This document shows positions 49,831-58,634 of a stretch of DNA of 64,000 bases, piece after piece. The translations under genes and the position numbers were made by a program. Origin of the DNA: Leucobacter zeae (GTDB lineage: Bacteria; Actinomycetota; Actinomycetes; Actinomycetales; Microbacteriaceae). Location of the stretch: the NCBI RefSeq assembly GCF_016758175.1, contig NZ_QYAB01000002.1:395355-459354 (forward strand), given 5' to 3'. How positions within the stretch are numbered: the first letter of the stretch is position 1; every line of letters begins with the position of its first letter. The notes under the pieces were generated by a model. It was not told the DNA's origin. It saw only the letters and a list, made by a program, of their open reading frames with translations, and did no database searches.

Positions 49831-50615
49831 AGGTCGCGCGGTTCCAGGCCGAGGGTGAGATCTCGTACGGCATCCTCGACGAGGCCGAACAGGGTGCCGG
49901 GATCGAGATCGTCGAGCTGACCGGCGACCCGATGATCGCCGGGTTCGACACGACGGGCCGCCGGTTCCGATTCGAGGACGTGCGCCTGCTGGCGCCCGTG
50001 ATCCCGCGGTCGAAGATCGTCTGCGTCGGCAAGAACTACCTCGACCACGTCGAGGAGATGCGCGACGAGACGGGCGGCGGGCTGCCCGAGGAGCCGCTGC
50101 TCTTCCTGAAGCCGAACACCTCGATCGTCGGTCCGGGCGACGCCATCGTGCGGCCGGCGATCTCGGATCGCGTGGAGCACGAGGGCGAGCTCGCCATGGT
50201 CATCGGCGCCGTCGCGAAGGACGTGCCCGAGGAGGACGCACTGAAGTACGTCTTCGGATTCACCGCCGCCAACGACGTCACCGCCCGCGACCTGCAGATC
50301 GCCGACGGCCAGTGGACGCGCGGCAAGGGCTTCGACACCTTCTGCCCGCTCGGGCCGGTCATCGAGACCGACCCCGATCTCTCCGACGCCCGCGTCGTCA
50401 CTCGGGTGAACGGCGAGGTGCGGCAGGACGGCAGCACCGCCCAACTGATCTTCTCCCTCTCCCGCATCGTGGCGCACGCGTCGCAGGCGTTCACCCTGCT
50501 TCCGGGCGACGTCATCCTGACCGGCACCCCTGCCGGCGTGGGCCGCCTCGAGCCGGGCGACACGGTGGAGGTCGAGATCGAGGGGATCGGAATACTCCGC
50601 AACCCTGTCCGATAG
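49827..50615 (+). CDS. Fumarylacetoacetate-hydrolase-family protein
   Basis: A 262-residue FAH-fold enzyme of the short FAHD1/YcgM type. SKIVCVGKNYLDHVEEM, metal residues in VEHEGELAMVIG (Glu pair) and TAANDVTARDLQ (Asp), then QWTRGKGFDTFCPLGP and DVILTGTPAGVG. Such enzymes act as acylpyruvate hydrolases or oxaloacetate decarboxylases. Translationally coupled to ilvE. Its last codons and stop lie in unit 1 of a 39-bp tandem repeat, so the C-terminus RNPVR is part of the repeat. Substrate unknown; the operon hints at keto-acid handling. Confidence 0.92.
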   Translation: MKVARFQAEGEISYGILDEAEQGAGIEIVELTGDPMIAGFDTTGRRFRFEDVRLLAPVIPRSKIVCVGKNYLDHVEEMRDETGGGLPEEPLLFLKPNTSIVGPGDAIVRPAISDRVEHEGELAMVIGAVAKDVPEEDALKYVFGFTAANDVTARDLQIADGQWTRGKGFDTFCPLGPVIETDPDLSDARVVTRVNGEVRQDGSTAQLIFSLSRIVAHASQAFTLLPGDVILTGTPAGVGRLEPGDTVEVEIEGIGILRNPVR

Positions 50616-50733
50616 CGGGGAACCGGGCCGACACTCCGCAACCCGGTCAGATAGCGGGGAACCGGGCCGACGCTCCGCAACCCGGTCGGATAGCGGGGAA
50701 CCGGGCCGACGCTCCGCACCCCGGTCCGATAGC
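50596..50733. repeat. 3.5 copies of a 39-bp tandem repeat spanning the FAH stop codon
   Basis: Units start at 50596, 50635, 50674 and 50713 (the last partial, about 21 bases), each beginning TCCGCA and containing GATAGCGGGGAACCGGG. The first unit codes the last residues and TAG stop of the FAH gene. Copies differ at a few positions. Each unit can fold a small CCCGGT/ACCGGG stem. Confidence 0.95.
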
Positions 50734-50833
50734 TCGCCCGCATCGGAGAGGCGCAACACGGCGACATCGTCGTGCGGGGCGCGGGAGAGCCGTGTGCCAC
50801 ACTGGAACCCCCACGAGAAGGGCAGGTCGCGCC

Positions 50834-51946
50834 GTGGCCGATGACACCTCCCGGGCGCCGACGTTCGGCGTCGAAGAAGAGTACCTCCTGCTCGACGCGT
50901 CCACGGGGCTTCCCGTGGACGCTGCCGTCGGTCTCATCGCGGACCTCGCGGGGCTGCGGGCCGAGCACGAGTTCTTCCACAGTCAGCTCGAGACGGCCAC
51001 CCCGGTCTGCGCGGTCGCCGGCGACGCGCTCGATGCGCTCGGGCGGTTCCGCACCGCGGCGGCTGCGGCGGCGGAGGCCCGCGGTCTCGTGCTCGCGGGG
51101 ACGGGGCTGCCGCCCGTGGGCGGCGAGATCCGCGGCAGCGTGACCGCGAAGGAGCGCTACCAGCAGATCGCCGCGCGGATGCGCGGGATGGTCGACCGGT
51201 ACTACTCGACGGGCACGCACGTGCACGTCGCGGTGCCGTCGCGGGACGCGGGGGTCGAAGCGATCTCCCGGATCGCCCCGTGGTCGCCCGTGCTCGTGGC
51301 GCTGACGGCGAATTCGCCGCTGTGGCTCGGCCACGACTCGGGCTATGCGAGCTGGCGCTACCTGTCGATCCAGCAGTGGCCGACCTCGGGCTTCCCTCCC
51401 CGCTTCGCCGATGCCGCCGAGTACGACCGCGTCGTCGACGAGCTCGTGCGGACGGGGGCGCTGCTCGACGCGGCGCTCGTGAACTGGTCGATCCGGCTCT
51501 CCGAACGGTTCCCGACGATCGAGATCCGCACCGCCGACGCGCAGCTCGACCATACCGACTCCGTCGCATTCGCGCTGCTCTTCCGCGCCCTGGTCACCCG
51601 CGGTCTCCGCGAGGGAGCTGCGGGGGAGCCGATCGCCCCGGTGCAGGCCGACGTCGTGCGCGGCGCGCACTGGCTCGCCGCGCGGAACGGCCTGGGCGAT
51701 ACCCTCGCCGATCCCGCCACCGGAGAGCCCGTGCCCGCGTTCGATGCCGTCGACGCGCTGCTGGTGCACGTGGAGGACGACCTGAGGGCCTCGGGGGATC
51801 TCGAGATCGTGTCGGGCTGGATCTCCAGGCGGCGTGGCGACGGGGGAGCCGCAGCGCTGCAGCGATCCGCGTGGGCCGCCGACGGGATCGCCGGTGTGCT
51901 CGAGCTCTACCGCGTCTCCTCCGCGGTGCATAGGGTGGAGGCATGA
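50834..51946 (+). CDS. YbdK-type carboxylate-amine ligase (glutamate-cysteine-ligase-like)
   Basis: A 370-residue ATP-grasp-like GCS2 family protein: TFGVEEEYLLLDASTGLPVD is the glutamate/metal start, HSQLETATPVC, then the STGTHVHVAVPSRD histidine motif and IEIRTADAQLDHTDSVAFALLFRALV. YbdK has weak glutamate-cysteine ligase activity in E. coli; the true substrates in actinobacteria are not settled. GTG at 50834 has AGAAGGGCAGG upstream. An aldo/keto reductase gene overlaps its stop by four bases. Confidence 0.92.
   Translation: MADDTSRAPTFGVEEEYLLLDASTGLPVDAAVGLIADLAGLRAEHEFFHSQLETATPVCAVAGDALDALGRFRTAAAAAAEARGLVLAGTGLPPVGGEIRGSVTAKERYQQIAARMRGMVDRYYSTGTHVHVAVPSRDAGVEAISRIAPWSPVLVALTANSPLWLGHDSGYASWRYLSIQQWPTSGFPPRFADAAEYDRVVDELVRTGALLDAALVNWSIRLSERFPTIEIRTADAQLDHTDSVAFALLFRALVTRGLREGAAGEPIAPVQADVVRGAHWLAARNGLGDTLADPATGEPVPAFDAVDALLVHVEDDLRASGDLEIVSGWISRRRGDGGAAALQRSAWAADGIAGVLELYRVSSAVHRVEA
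51931..51936 (+). promoter_or_regulatory. Possible internal -10 box before the aldo/keto reductase
   Basis: TAGGGT, six bases before the ATG at 51943, inside the end of the ligase gene. It would allow separate leaderless expression. Confidence 0.35.
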
Positions 51947-52773
51947 CGGAGCAGCATGCCCACGACGGATTCGTCCTGCCGGCCATCGGCCTCGGCACCT
52001 ATCGGTTGAACGGAGTCGCCGGCGCCGACGCCGTGAGCTCCGGGCTCCGAGCGGGCTACCGCCTGCTGGACTCGGCGTTCAACTACGAGAACGAGGGCGC
52101 CGTCGGACGGGGGGTGCGGGAGTCGGGCATCGAACGCTCCGAGGTCATCGTCACGAGCAAGCTGCCCGGGCGGCACCACGGCTACGACGCCGCGCTCAGG
52201 ACCATCGAAGAGAGCGTCTATCGCTCGGGCCTCGACGCGATCGATCTGTATCTCATCCACTGGCCGAACCCCGGCGTCGGTGCGTACGTCGAAGCGTGGC
52301 GCGCGCTCATCGAGGCGCGCGAGTGCGGGCTCGTGCGGCACATCGGCGTCTCGAACTTCCTCCCGGAGCACCTCGACCGGCTGGAGGGCGAGACCGGCGT
52401 TCGGCCAGTCGTGAACCAGATCGAGCTGCACCCCTTCTTCCCGCAGGAGGAGGCGCTCGCACTCCACCGCGAGCGCGGCATCATCACCGAGGCCTGGAGC
52501 CCGGTCGGCCGGGCGGGCGAGATGGCGGAGCACCCGGTCGTGCGCGGAATCGCCGAAGCCCACGGCGTCACGCCCGTGCAGGCGATCCTCGCCTGGCACG
52601 TCGCGCGCGGGGTCGTTCCGCTGCCGAAGTCCGGGGACCCCGAGCGCCAGCGCGAGAACCTCGCCTCGACCGAGCTCGCGCTGTCCGATGCGGAGGTCTC
52701 GGCGATCACGGCACTCGGGCGGCCGGACGGTCGCATGAAGGGGCAGGATCCCGCCGCCTACGAAGAGTTCTGA
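51943..52773 (+). CDS. Aldo/keto reductase
   Basis: A 276-residue NADPH-dependent TIM-barrel reductase. The catalytic four are visible: Asp in RLLDSAFNYENE with the Tyr, Lys in VTSKLPGRHHG, and His in LYLIHWPNPG. The cofactor part at the end is VPLPKSGDPERQRENL, with IGVSNFLPEHLDRL and VNQIELHPFFPQ before it. Family AKR3/5-like; substrate unknown. It overlaps the ligase gene by four bases and is followed by rlmN after 54 bases. Confidence 0.94.
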   Translation: MTEQHAHDGFVLPAIGLGTYRLNGVAGADAVSSGLRAGYRLLDSAFNYENEGAVGRGVRESGIERSEVIVTSKLPGRHHGYDAALRTIEESVYRSGLDAIDLYLIHWPNPGVGAYVEAWRALIEARECGLVRHIGVSNFLPEHLDRLEGETGVRPVVNQIELHPFFPQEEALALHRERGIITEAWSPVGRAGEMAEHPVVRGIAEAHGVTPVQAILAWHVARGVVPLPKSGDPERQRENLASTELALSDAEVSAITALGRPDGRMKGQDPAAYEEF

Positions 52774-52827
52774 GCTCCCGGAACCGATGCGAACCGCCCG
52801 CTCATGAGGGATGAGACAATAGAGGCG

Positions 52828-54144
52828 ATGGATCCGAACAAGCTCAACCACGACGCGAAACCCGCGCGCCCCGCCCAGCAGGAGCCGGGCAAGCTCATCA
52901 AGACGCGACCGGCGCAGGCCGGCGCTCGTCCGCAGGTGCGCCCGAAGGCCGAGGGATGGCAGCAGTTGACCAGCCCGGACGGCCGCCCGACCCTGCAGTT
53001 CGCCTCCCCGCGCGTCAAGCAGCCCGACACGCACCTCGCCGACATGACGCTCGCCGAGCGCGAGGCGAAGGTCGTCGAGATGGGGGTCCCCAAGTTCCGG
53101 GCGAAGCAGCTGTCGAAGCACTACTTCGAGCATCGGACGACCGACCCCGAGCAGATGACGGACCTGCCGAAGGACCGCAGGGACGAGCTCGCCGCGGCCT
53201 TCTTCCCGCCGCTGCTCACCGAGGTGAAGCGGCTCGTGACCGACGACGGCGATACGATCAAGTTCCTCTGGCGCCTCTTCGACGGCGCGCTCGTCGAGTC
53301 GGTGCTCATGCGTTACCCGGGGCGCATCACGCTCTGCGTGTCGAGCCAGTGCGGCTGCGGGATGAACTGCCCCTTCTGCGCCACCGGTCAGGCCGGGCTC
53401 ACCCGCAACATGTCGACGGCGGAGATCCTCGACCAGATCGTGCAGGCGAACCGCGTGATCGCCGAGGGCGGTCTCGGCCGCAAGCGCCGCGCGGGCAACG
53501 GCGCGGAGCCCGAGCGGGTGAACAACATCGTGTTCATGGGGATGGGCGAGCCGCTCGCCAACTACAAGCGCGTCATGAACGCGGTCCATCGCATGATCGC
53601 GCCGTCGCCCGAGGGACTCGGCATGTCCGCTCGCGGCATCACCGTGTCGACGGTCGGTCTCGCGCCGGCGATCCGCAAGCTCGCGGACGAGGACATCCCG
53701 ATCACCTTCGCGCTGTCGCTGCACGCTCCCGACGACGAGCTGCGCGACGACCTGATCCCGGTGAACAGCCGCTGGAAGGTCGAGGAGGTGCTCGACGCCG
53801 CCTACCACTACTACGAGACGACCGGCCGCCGGGTCTCGATCGAGTACGCACTCATCAAGGACATGAACGATCACGCCTGGCGCGCGGACCTGCTCGCGGA
53901 CAAGCTCAACCAGCGCGGTCGCGGCTGGGTGCACGTGAACCCGATTCCGCTCAACCCGACCCCGGGCTCGATCTGGACCGCCTCGACCCGCGAGGTCACC
54001 CGGGAGTTCGTCGATCGCCTCAACGCCGCGGGGATCCCCACGACCCTGCGGGACACCCGCGGCAAGGAGATCGACGGCGCGTGCGGGCAGCTCGTCGCCA
54101 CTGAGCAGGACAAGGAGGAGGCCGCGGCCTTCGCCGCCTCCTGA
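52828..54144 (+). CDS. rlmN: 23S rRNA (adenine-2503-C2)/tRNA methyltransferase RlmN
   Basis: A 438-residue radical-SAM methyltransferase for A2503 of 23S rRNA and A37 of some tRNAs. The cluster ligands are Cys177, Cys181 and Cys184 in [32 protein letters not shown] and the C-terminal [14 protein letters not shown], whose Cys is the methyl-carrying residue, are present. An N-terminal extension of about 75 basic residues is longer than in E. coli. I choose ATG at 52828 (an AGAGG four bases up and GACAAT seven bases up); an ATG at 52804 lacks support. Confidence 0.96.
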   Translation: MDPNKLNHDAKPARPAQQEPGKLIKTRPAQAGARPQVRPKAEGWQQLTSPDGRPTLQFASPRVKQPDTHLADMTLAEREAKVVEMGVPKFRAKQLSKHYFEHRTTDPEQMTDLPKDRRDELAAAFFPPLLTEVKRLVTDDGDTIKFLWRLFDGALVESVLMRYPGRITLCVSSQCGCGMNCPFCATGQAGLTRNMSTAEILDQIVQANRVIAEGGLGRKRRAGNGAEPERVNNIVFMGMGEPLANYKRVMNAVHRMIAPSPEGLGMSARGITVSTVGLAPAIRKLADEDIPITFALSLHAPDDELRDDLIPVNSRWKVEEVLDAAYHYYETTGRRVSIEYALIKDMNDHAWRADLLADKLNQRGRGWVHVNPIPLNPTPGSIWTASTREVTREFVDRLNAAGIPTTLRDTRGKEIDGACGQLVATEQDKEEAAAFAAS

Positions 54145-54145
54145 C

Positions 54146-54186
54146 CCGGGGCGCACCTCGCCGGCTCCGGCGTCAGAGCGCCCCGG
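54146..54186. terminator. Bidirectional nested hairpin after rlmN
   Basis: Outer arms CCGGGGCGC (54146-54154) and GCGCCCCGG (54178-54186) enclose an inner stem CGCCGG/CCGGCG (54159-54172). It lies between two convergent genes and overlaps the end of the minus-strand one. Confidence 0.6.
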
Positions 54187-55072
54187 CGGTCTCCGGCACC
54201 TCCACGGCGAGCGCGTCCCGTCGCCAGCCCTCGATGCGGCGCTGGCCCTCGGTGCGGCCGAGCTCCCGGCGGTCCGCCGGGTGCGCGCGGTACCAGCGCA
54301 GGGCCGAGTAGAGCGCGTCGATCGGCACGGTGTAGCCCTCCGCGGCGAGCAGCTGCGCATTCCCCGCGACGCCGGCGGCGGGGTCGAGCTCCAGCCGGAT
54401 CATGGCCATCGGCCGGCGGGAACCGTTCAGGATCTCGGGTCGCACGGAACGGATGTGCTCCCAGGCGATCTCGCCGTCGCGTCCCGGCATACGGATGCTC
54501 ACCGTCCGCTCGCCGAGCGCGACGCCGCTCGGCCGGGCTCCGAATCGACCGCTGCGCCACTTGCGCGCGGCGGTGAGGTACGCGAGCGCGCCGCTCACCG
54601 CCGCGAAGACGAGGCATCCGGCGATCGCGATGAGGTACGCGACGGTCGTCGTGTCCGGGTTCAGCCGAGGCATTGCGCCGACGAGCTGGAGCACCGCGCA
54701 GACCAGCGCCGCGCCCATGCCGAGGGTGAAGAGGAGATTGCCGAGCAAGAGGGGCCACGGGAGCGAGCGCGTCGGAGCGACGTGCACCCAGGAGTCGACG
54801 GGCGCGCGCTCGGCCCGGGTCATCACGACCGAGTTGAGGAAGCGGAAGCGCGATCGGGCCGGCGCTCCCATCCGCCCGATGCCGATGCCGCCGAGACCGA
54901 TCGTGAGCGCGAACCAGGCGGTCCCCGCCGCGGTGACCGGCTCGCCCGCCGCAGCGGCCCGGGCGGAGACGAACGCACCGGCCGCGATGGCGAGCACTCC
55001 CACGGCCATGGCCTGCTTCGTCGGGTACCGCCGTTTGCCGCGCTCCGGATATCGCTCGAACCCCTCGGTCAT
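54173..55072 (-). CDS. Membrane protein of unknown function
   Basis: A 299-residue protein with four predicted spans (about 23-40, 49-67, 107-132 and 143-166) and a soluble C-terminal part of 130 residues that reads like a PH-like domain (VALGERTVSIRMPGRDGEIAWEHIRSVRPEILNGSRRPMAMIRLEL, then AQLLAAEGYTVPIDALYSALRWYRAHPADRRELG). No family name is offered. Its ATG overlaps the aminotransferase stop by four bases (ATGA), so they are co-transcribed. Confidence 0.8.
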   Translation of the reverse strand: MTEGFERYPERGKRRYPTKQAMAVGVLAIAAGAFVSARAAAAGEPVTAAGTAWFALTIGLGGIGIGRMGAPARSRFRFLNSVVMTRAERAPVDSWVHVAPTRSLPWPLLLGNLLFTLGMGAALVCAVLQLVGAMPRLNPDTTTVAYLIAIAGCLVFAAVSGALAYLTAARKWRSGRFGARPSGVALGERTVSIRMPGRDGEIAWEHIRSVRPEILNGSRRPMAMIRLELDPAAGVAGNAQLLAAEGYTVPIDALYSALRWYRAHPADRRELGRTEGQRRIEGWRRDALAVEVPETAGAL

Positions 55073-56199
55073 GCGTTCAGCGTAGACGGCTCTGCGCCGT
55101 GCACCCGCGCTCGCTCACCGCGATCGAGCGCGTCCGCCAGGAGGGCGACGTCCTCCTCGGTGTTCCAGATGTGGAAAGCGACGCGGGCGTTGCCGGCGCG
55201 ACCCGACGCGGTGATCCCGGCCACGGTCATCGCGGCGAGGTCCGCGCCCTCGGGGTCGGACCAGGCGACGATGGCCGAATCGGCGGGGGCGAGCCCGAGC
55301 GCCGCGCGCGCAAGGTTCGCGAGCCGCACGTCGTGCGCGTGCACGGCGTCCCGGTCGACCGCGGCGAACAGTTCCAGTGCGGCGGCGGTGGCGGCGATCA
55401 CCGGCCAGGACGGAGAGAGGTCGAACCGTCCGGCGTCCGCGGCGAGCGGGGTGTGCCCGGCGTAGCACGATGCCCAGACGTCATCGGCCGAGCACCAGCC
55501 AGCGGCCAGCGGCGTCATGCTGTCGTCGAGGCCGTCGCGCACGGTGAGGAAGGCCGTGCCGCGCGGTGCGCAGAGCCACTTGTACGCGTGGCAGACGGTG
55601 TAGTCGAAGCGCGACGCGGTCGTCGGCAACCAGCCGAGCGACTGGGTGAGGTCCACGAGCGTGCGGGCGCCCGCGGCCTCCGCCGCCTCCGCGATGGCGT
55701 CGGCTTCGGCGACTTCGCCGGTCGCGGACTGCACGAGCGAGAATGCCACGAGCGCCGTGGCGGGGGAGACGGCTGCCGCGAGCTCGGACACCGGGGCGTA
55801 CCGCACCCGGACCCCGCGGGCCGCGAGCTGCTCGAACGGGTGCGTGAGCGAGGAGAAGTCGCCCTCGGCGCAGAGCACCTCGGCGCCGTCGGGCACCGAT
55901 GTCGCGACGATCGAGACGAGCTGCGAAACCTGGGAGCCGAATGCGACGCGGTCGGCGGCGACTCCCGCGATCCTCCCGTACAGCTCCTTGCAGCGCGCGA
56001 CGTCCGCTCCGATGGCCCGCGCGTCGACGCCTCCCGAGGCCCAGGCGTCGACGAAGGCGCGCAGCGCATCCGCGGTCCTGCGGGAGGGCAGCCCGCCCGT
56101 GCATGCGGAGAGGTACCCGGGAACGCGCGCGAACTGCGCGCGAGCGTCCTCCAGGGAGAGACCGGACATCGCGACGTCTGCGGGGGTCGAGGAAGTCAT
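55069..56199 (-). CDS. Class V aminotransferase-fold PLP enzyme
   Basis: A 376-residue PLP enzyme of the NifS/kynureninase/isopenicillin-epimerase fold. The PLP lysine is Lys207 in VCHAYKWLCAPRGTAF and the Asp under the ring is Asp183 in LVDLTQSLGWLP; the phosphate loop is FGSQVSQLVSIVATS. The catalytic Cys of cysteine desulfurases is not in a matching place, so it is more likely an epimerase- or lyase-like member. Divergent from a LysR regulator across an AT-rich gap, so LysR control is likely. Substrate unknown; a DHA-type MFS exporter follows LysR. Confidence 0.9.
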   Translation of the reverse strand: MTSSTPADVAMSGLSLEDARAQFARVPGYLSACTGGLPSRRTADALRAFVDAWASGGVDARAIGADVARCKELYGRIAGVAADRVAFGSQVSQLVSIVATSVPDGAEVLCAEGDFSSLTHPFEQLAARGVRVRYAPVSELAAAVSPATALVAFSLVQSATGEVAEADAIAEAAEAAGARTLVDLTQSLGWLPTTASRFDYTVCHAYKWLCAPRGTAFLTVRDGLDDSMTPLAAGWCSADDVWASCYAGHTPLAADAGRFDLSPSWPVIAATAAALELFAAVDRDAVHAHDVRLANLARAALGLAPADSAIVAWSDPEGADLAAMTVAGITASGRAGNARVAFHIWNTEEDVALLADALDRGERARVHGAEPSTLNA

Positions 56200-56291
56200 G
56201 CCGCCAGACTACGGAGACCTCACACATAATGAAACGGAATCATTCTTATGTTTTGCTTCATTTGCAATTATGTATCGGGTACCCTGGTCGC
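56200..56291. promoter_or_regulatory. AT-rich divergent control region
   Basis: 92 bases, unusually AT-rich for this genome. Inverted repeat ATAATGA/TCATTCTTAT around AACGGA (56226-56250) and further TTCATT/AATTAT patches fit LysR-type sites. TACCCT (56280-56285) is six bases before the LysR ATG, a leaderless-type start. Confidence 0.55.
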
Positions 56292-57242
56292 ATGACCACC
56301 ATGCGCAGCGCCGACCCGCTCGGCTCCATCGACTCGACGGAACTCCGCATTCTCCACGCGCTCGCGACGACGGGATCTCTGACCGCGGCCGCCGCCAGCC
56401 TGGGCCTGAGCCAGCCGGCGGTGAGCCAGCGGATCAAGCGGGTCGAGACCCGACTCGCCGTGCCGCTCATCGAGCGCAGCGGCCGGGGGATCCGGCTGAC
56501 GCCGGCGGGGCAGATCCTCGCCGATCACGGACGCACGGTCGTCGCCGAGATCGACGCGGCGCTCGCGGCGATCGACGACCTGCGCGGAGAGCGCGCCGGG
56601 ACGCTCCGCATGGTCGGCTTCCCGTCCGCTTCCGCGACCCTCGTCCCGGCGCTCATGCGCGGTCTCGCGGTCGAGGCCCCCGATGTCGCGCTGCAGTACC
56701 GCGAGGCCGAGCCGCCCGCCGCGACCGCGATGCTGCGCGACGGCGAAGTCGACTGCGCGCTCATCTTCGACTACGAGGGCGCGGCCGAACTGCCTGCAGG
56801 GAGCGCCTTCCTGCCCCTCTGGCGCGAAGAGGTGAGCCTCGTGGTCTCCGACGATCGCGCGAACGGCGCCGCAGTCGCGCACCTCGGGGACTTCTCGCAC
56901 GAGCACTGGATCGCGGGCTGCGAGAAGTGCCGCGGCCACCTGCTCGCCGCGGCGGGCGAATCGGGCTTCGAGCCCGACATCATCCAGGAGACCGACAACG
57001 TCCCGGCCATGCTCGCCATGGCGGCGGCCGGCGGCGCGGTCGCCCTCGTCCCGGGTCTCGCGCTCGCTGCCGCGCGCACGCTGCCCGACGACGCCCGCGC
57101 ACTTCCGCTCGAGCCGGCCAGATACCGCACGATCGGGCTGGTCTCGATGGCGACCGCCAACGAGAGCCCGCAGGTGCGCCTCGCCAAGCGCCTCCTCTCC
57201 TCAGTGGACGGCGCGCGCTGGGGCCTGGAGCCGGTCGCGTGA
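56292..57242 (+). CDS. LysR-family transcriptional regulator
   Basis: A 316-residue LysR. The N-terminal helix-turn-helix is clear: STELRILHALATTGSLTAAAASLGLSQPAVSQRIKRVETRLAVPLIERSGRGIRLTPAGQILADHGRTVV; the effector domain follows (GTLRMVGFPSASATLVPALMRGL, GEVDCALIFDYEG, and NVPAMLAMAAAGGAVALVPGLAL). The effector is unknown. Its ATG has no ribosome site, with TACCCT six bases upstream. It is coupled to the MFS gene (GTGA) and divergent from the class V aminotransferase, its likely target. Confidence 0.94.
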   Translation: MTTMRSADPLGSIDSTELRILHALATTGSLTAAAASLGLSQPAVSQRIKRVETRLAVPLIERSGRGIRLTPAGQILADHGRTVVAEIDAALAAIDDLRGERAGTLRMVGFPSASATLVPALMRGLAVEAPDVALQYREAEPPAATAMLRDGEVDCALIFDYEGAAELPAGSAFLPLWREEVSLVVSDDRANGAAVAHLGDFSHEHWIAGCEKCRGHLLAAAGESGFEPDIIQETDNVPAMLAMAAAGGAVALVPGLALAAARTLPDDARALPLEPARYRTIGLVSMATANESPQVRLAKRLLSSVDGARWGLEPVA

Positions 57243-58603
57243 GCCGGGAGCGGACGCGGCGCCGCGGCGCCGAGGACTCCGTGCTGGACCCCGCGATGCG
57301 CGCCCGGGTGCAGCGGCGCACGGTCGCGGTGCTCGCGACCGCCACGATGCTCTCCGGGTTCGGCACGGGTGCTTCCCTCTCCGTGGGCGCGCTGATCCTC
57401 GCCGACATGAGCGGCAGCGACGCCATCTCGGGCCTCGCTTCCGCGCTCTTCAACGCGGGTGCGGCGGTCGCAGGGATCCCGCTCGCCCGCCTGGCGGCGC
57501 GCAGCGGACGCAGGCGGGCGCTCGTCGCGGGGAGCCTGGTCTCGGTGCTGGGAGCCGTCGTCGCCGTGCTCGCTTCGGCGGTCGACGCCTGGCCGCTCTT
57601 CGCCCTCGGCATTGCGCTCGTCGGCGTCAGCAGCGCGGTGTCGCTCCTCGCGCGCTTCTCGGCGACCGACCTCGCGCTCCCCGTGAACCGTGCCAGGGAC
57701 CTCTCGTTCGTGGTCTGGTCAATCACGGTCGGCGCCGTCGTCGGCCCGAACCTCATCGGCCCGGGCGAGGCGGTCGGCCGGGCGCTCGGCATCCTCCCGC
57801 TCGCCGGGGTCTTCGTCTTCGCGTTCGGCGCACAGGTGCTCGCGGCGCTCGTGAACTGGATCGGACTGCGGCCCGATCCGCTGCTCGCGTCGCGTCAACT
57901 GCCGCCCGAGACGGGGCCGCTCGCCGTTCCGGATGCCGCCGATGCCGCGCCCGATGCCGCCGTGGATCCCCGGTCGGCCGACGCGCTGCCGGGAGCCGCG
58001 CCGTCCGCGGGCGGCGGGTCGGGTCCGGCGCCCGTCGTCCACGGGTCGCCCGGAGCCCGGTGGCTCGTGATCCTGGCGGTCGCCGTCGCCCAGTCGATCA
58101 TGGTGGCGCTCATGGCGATGACGCCGCTGCACCTCATGCACACCGAGGGCACCCCTGCGATCGTCGGCGTCACCCTCAGCCTGCATATCGCGGGGATGTA
58201 CGCCCTGTCGCCGGTGATCGGGGCCCTCGCGAGCCGCCTCGGCCGCCTCCCGGTGATCGGAGTCGGATGGGCGCTGCTGCTCGCCGCCGTCGTGCTCGCC
58301 TACGTCGCCGGCCCCAACCACCTGCTCGTGCAGATCGCGCTCACGCTGCTCGGCCTCGGCTGGGGAGCCGTCACCGTCGCGGGCGCAGCGCTGCTGACGG
58401 AGCTCACGCCGTCGTCAGAGCGCCCGCGGTGGCAGGGCCGCTCCGACACGATCATGAGCGCCGCGGGTGCAGCGGCGGGCGCCCTGTCCGGCGTTGTGTT
58501 CGCCGCGGGGGACTTCTCGTTCCTCGCGCTCCTCTCCGGGGCGTTCCTCGCCATCGGAGTCCTCGCTTCGGTCGCGCTGCGACGCCCCTCGGCCCCGGCG
58601 TGA
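57239..58603 (+). CDS. MFS transporter
   Basis: A 454-residue major facilitator with twelve expected spans. The loop 2-3 motif [13 protein letters not shown] fits the G-x-x-x-D/R-R family pattern; the second half starts at [25 protein letters not shown]. The central loop of about 60 residues (GSGPAPVV region) is low complexity. Resembles the DHA1-type drug exporters in layout; the exported compound is unknown. GTG overlaps the LysR stop (GTGA). Followed by gltX with its own start region. Confidence 0.9.
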   Translation: MSRERTRRRGAEDSVLDPAMRARVQRRTVAVLATATMLSGFGTGASLSVGALILADMSGSDAISGLASALFNAGAAVAGIPLARLAARSGRRRALVAGSLVSVLGAVVAVLASAVDAWPLFALGIALVGVSSAVSLLARFSATDLALPVNRARDLSFVVWSITVGAVVGPNLIGPGEAVGRALGILPLAGVFVFAFGAQVLAALVNWIGLRPDPLLASRQLPPETGPLAVPDAADAAPDAAVDPRSADALPGAAPSAGGGSGPAPVVHGSPGARWLVILAVAVAQSIMVALMAMTPLHLMHTEGTPAIVGVTLSLHIAGMYALSPVIGALASRLGRLPVIGVGWALLLAAVVLAYVAGPNHLLVQIALTLLGLGWGAVTVAGAALLTELTPSSERPRWQGRSDTIMSAAGAAAGALSGVVFAAGDFSFLALLSGAFLAIGVLASVALRRPSAPA

Positions 58604-58620
58604 CCGCGGTCGGTTCGCGG

Positions 58621-58626
58621 TAAGCT
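58621..58626 (+). promoter_or_regulatory. -10 box of a leaderless-type start
   Basis: TAAGCT ends eight bases before the gltX ATG; no ribosome site. Confidence 0.5.
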
Positions 58627-58634
58627 GGTGGGCG

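Noticed and set aside
50596..50733. Possible CRISPR array
   Set aside because: The 39-bp units follow each other with no spacers and include a stop codon of a real gene; no cas gene is near.
56292..58603. Biosynthetic gene cluster around the aminotransferase and exporter
   Set aside because: No synthase, ligase or tailoring enzyme is adjacent; neighbours are housekeeping genes (rlmN, gltX).
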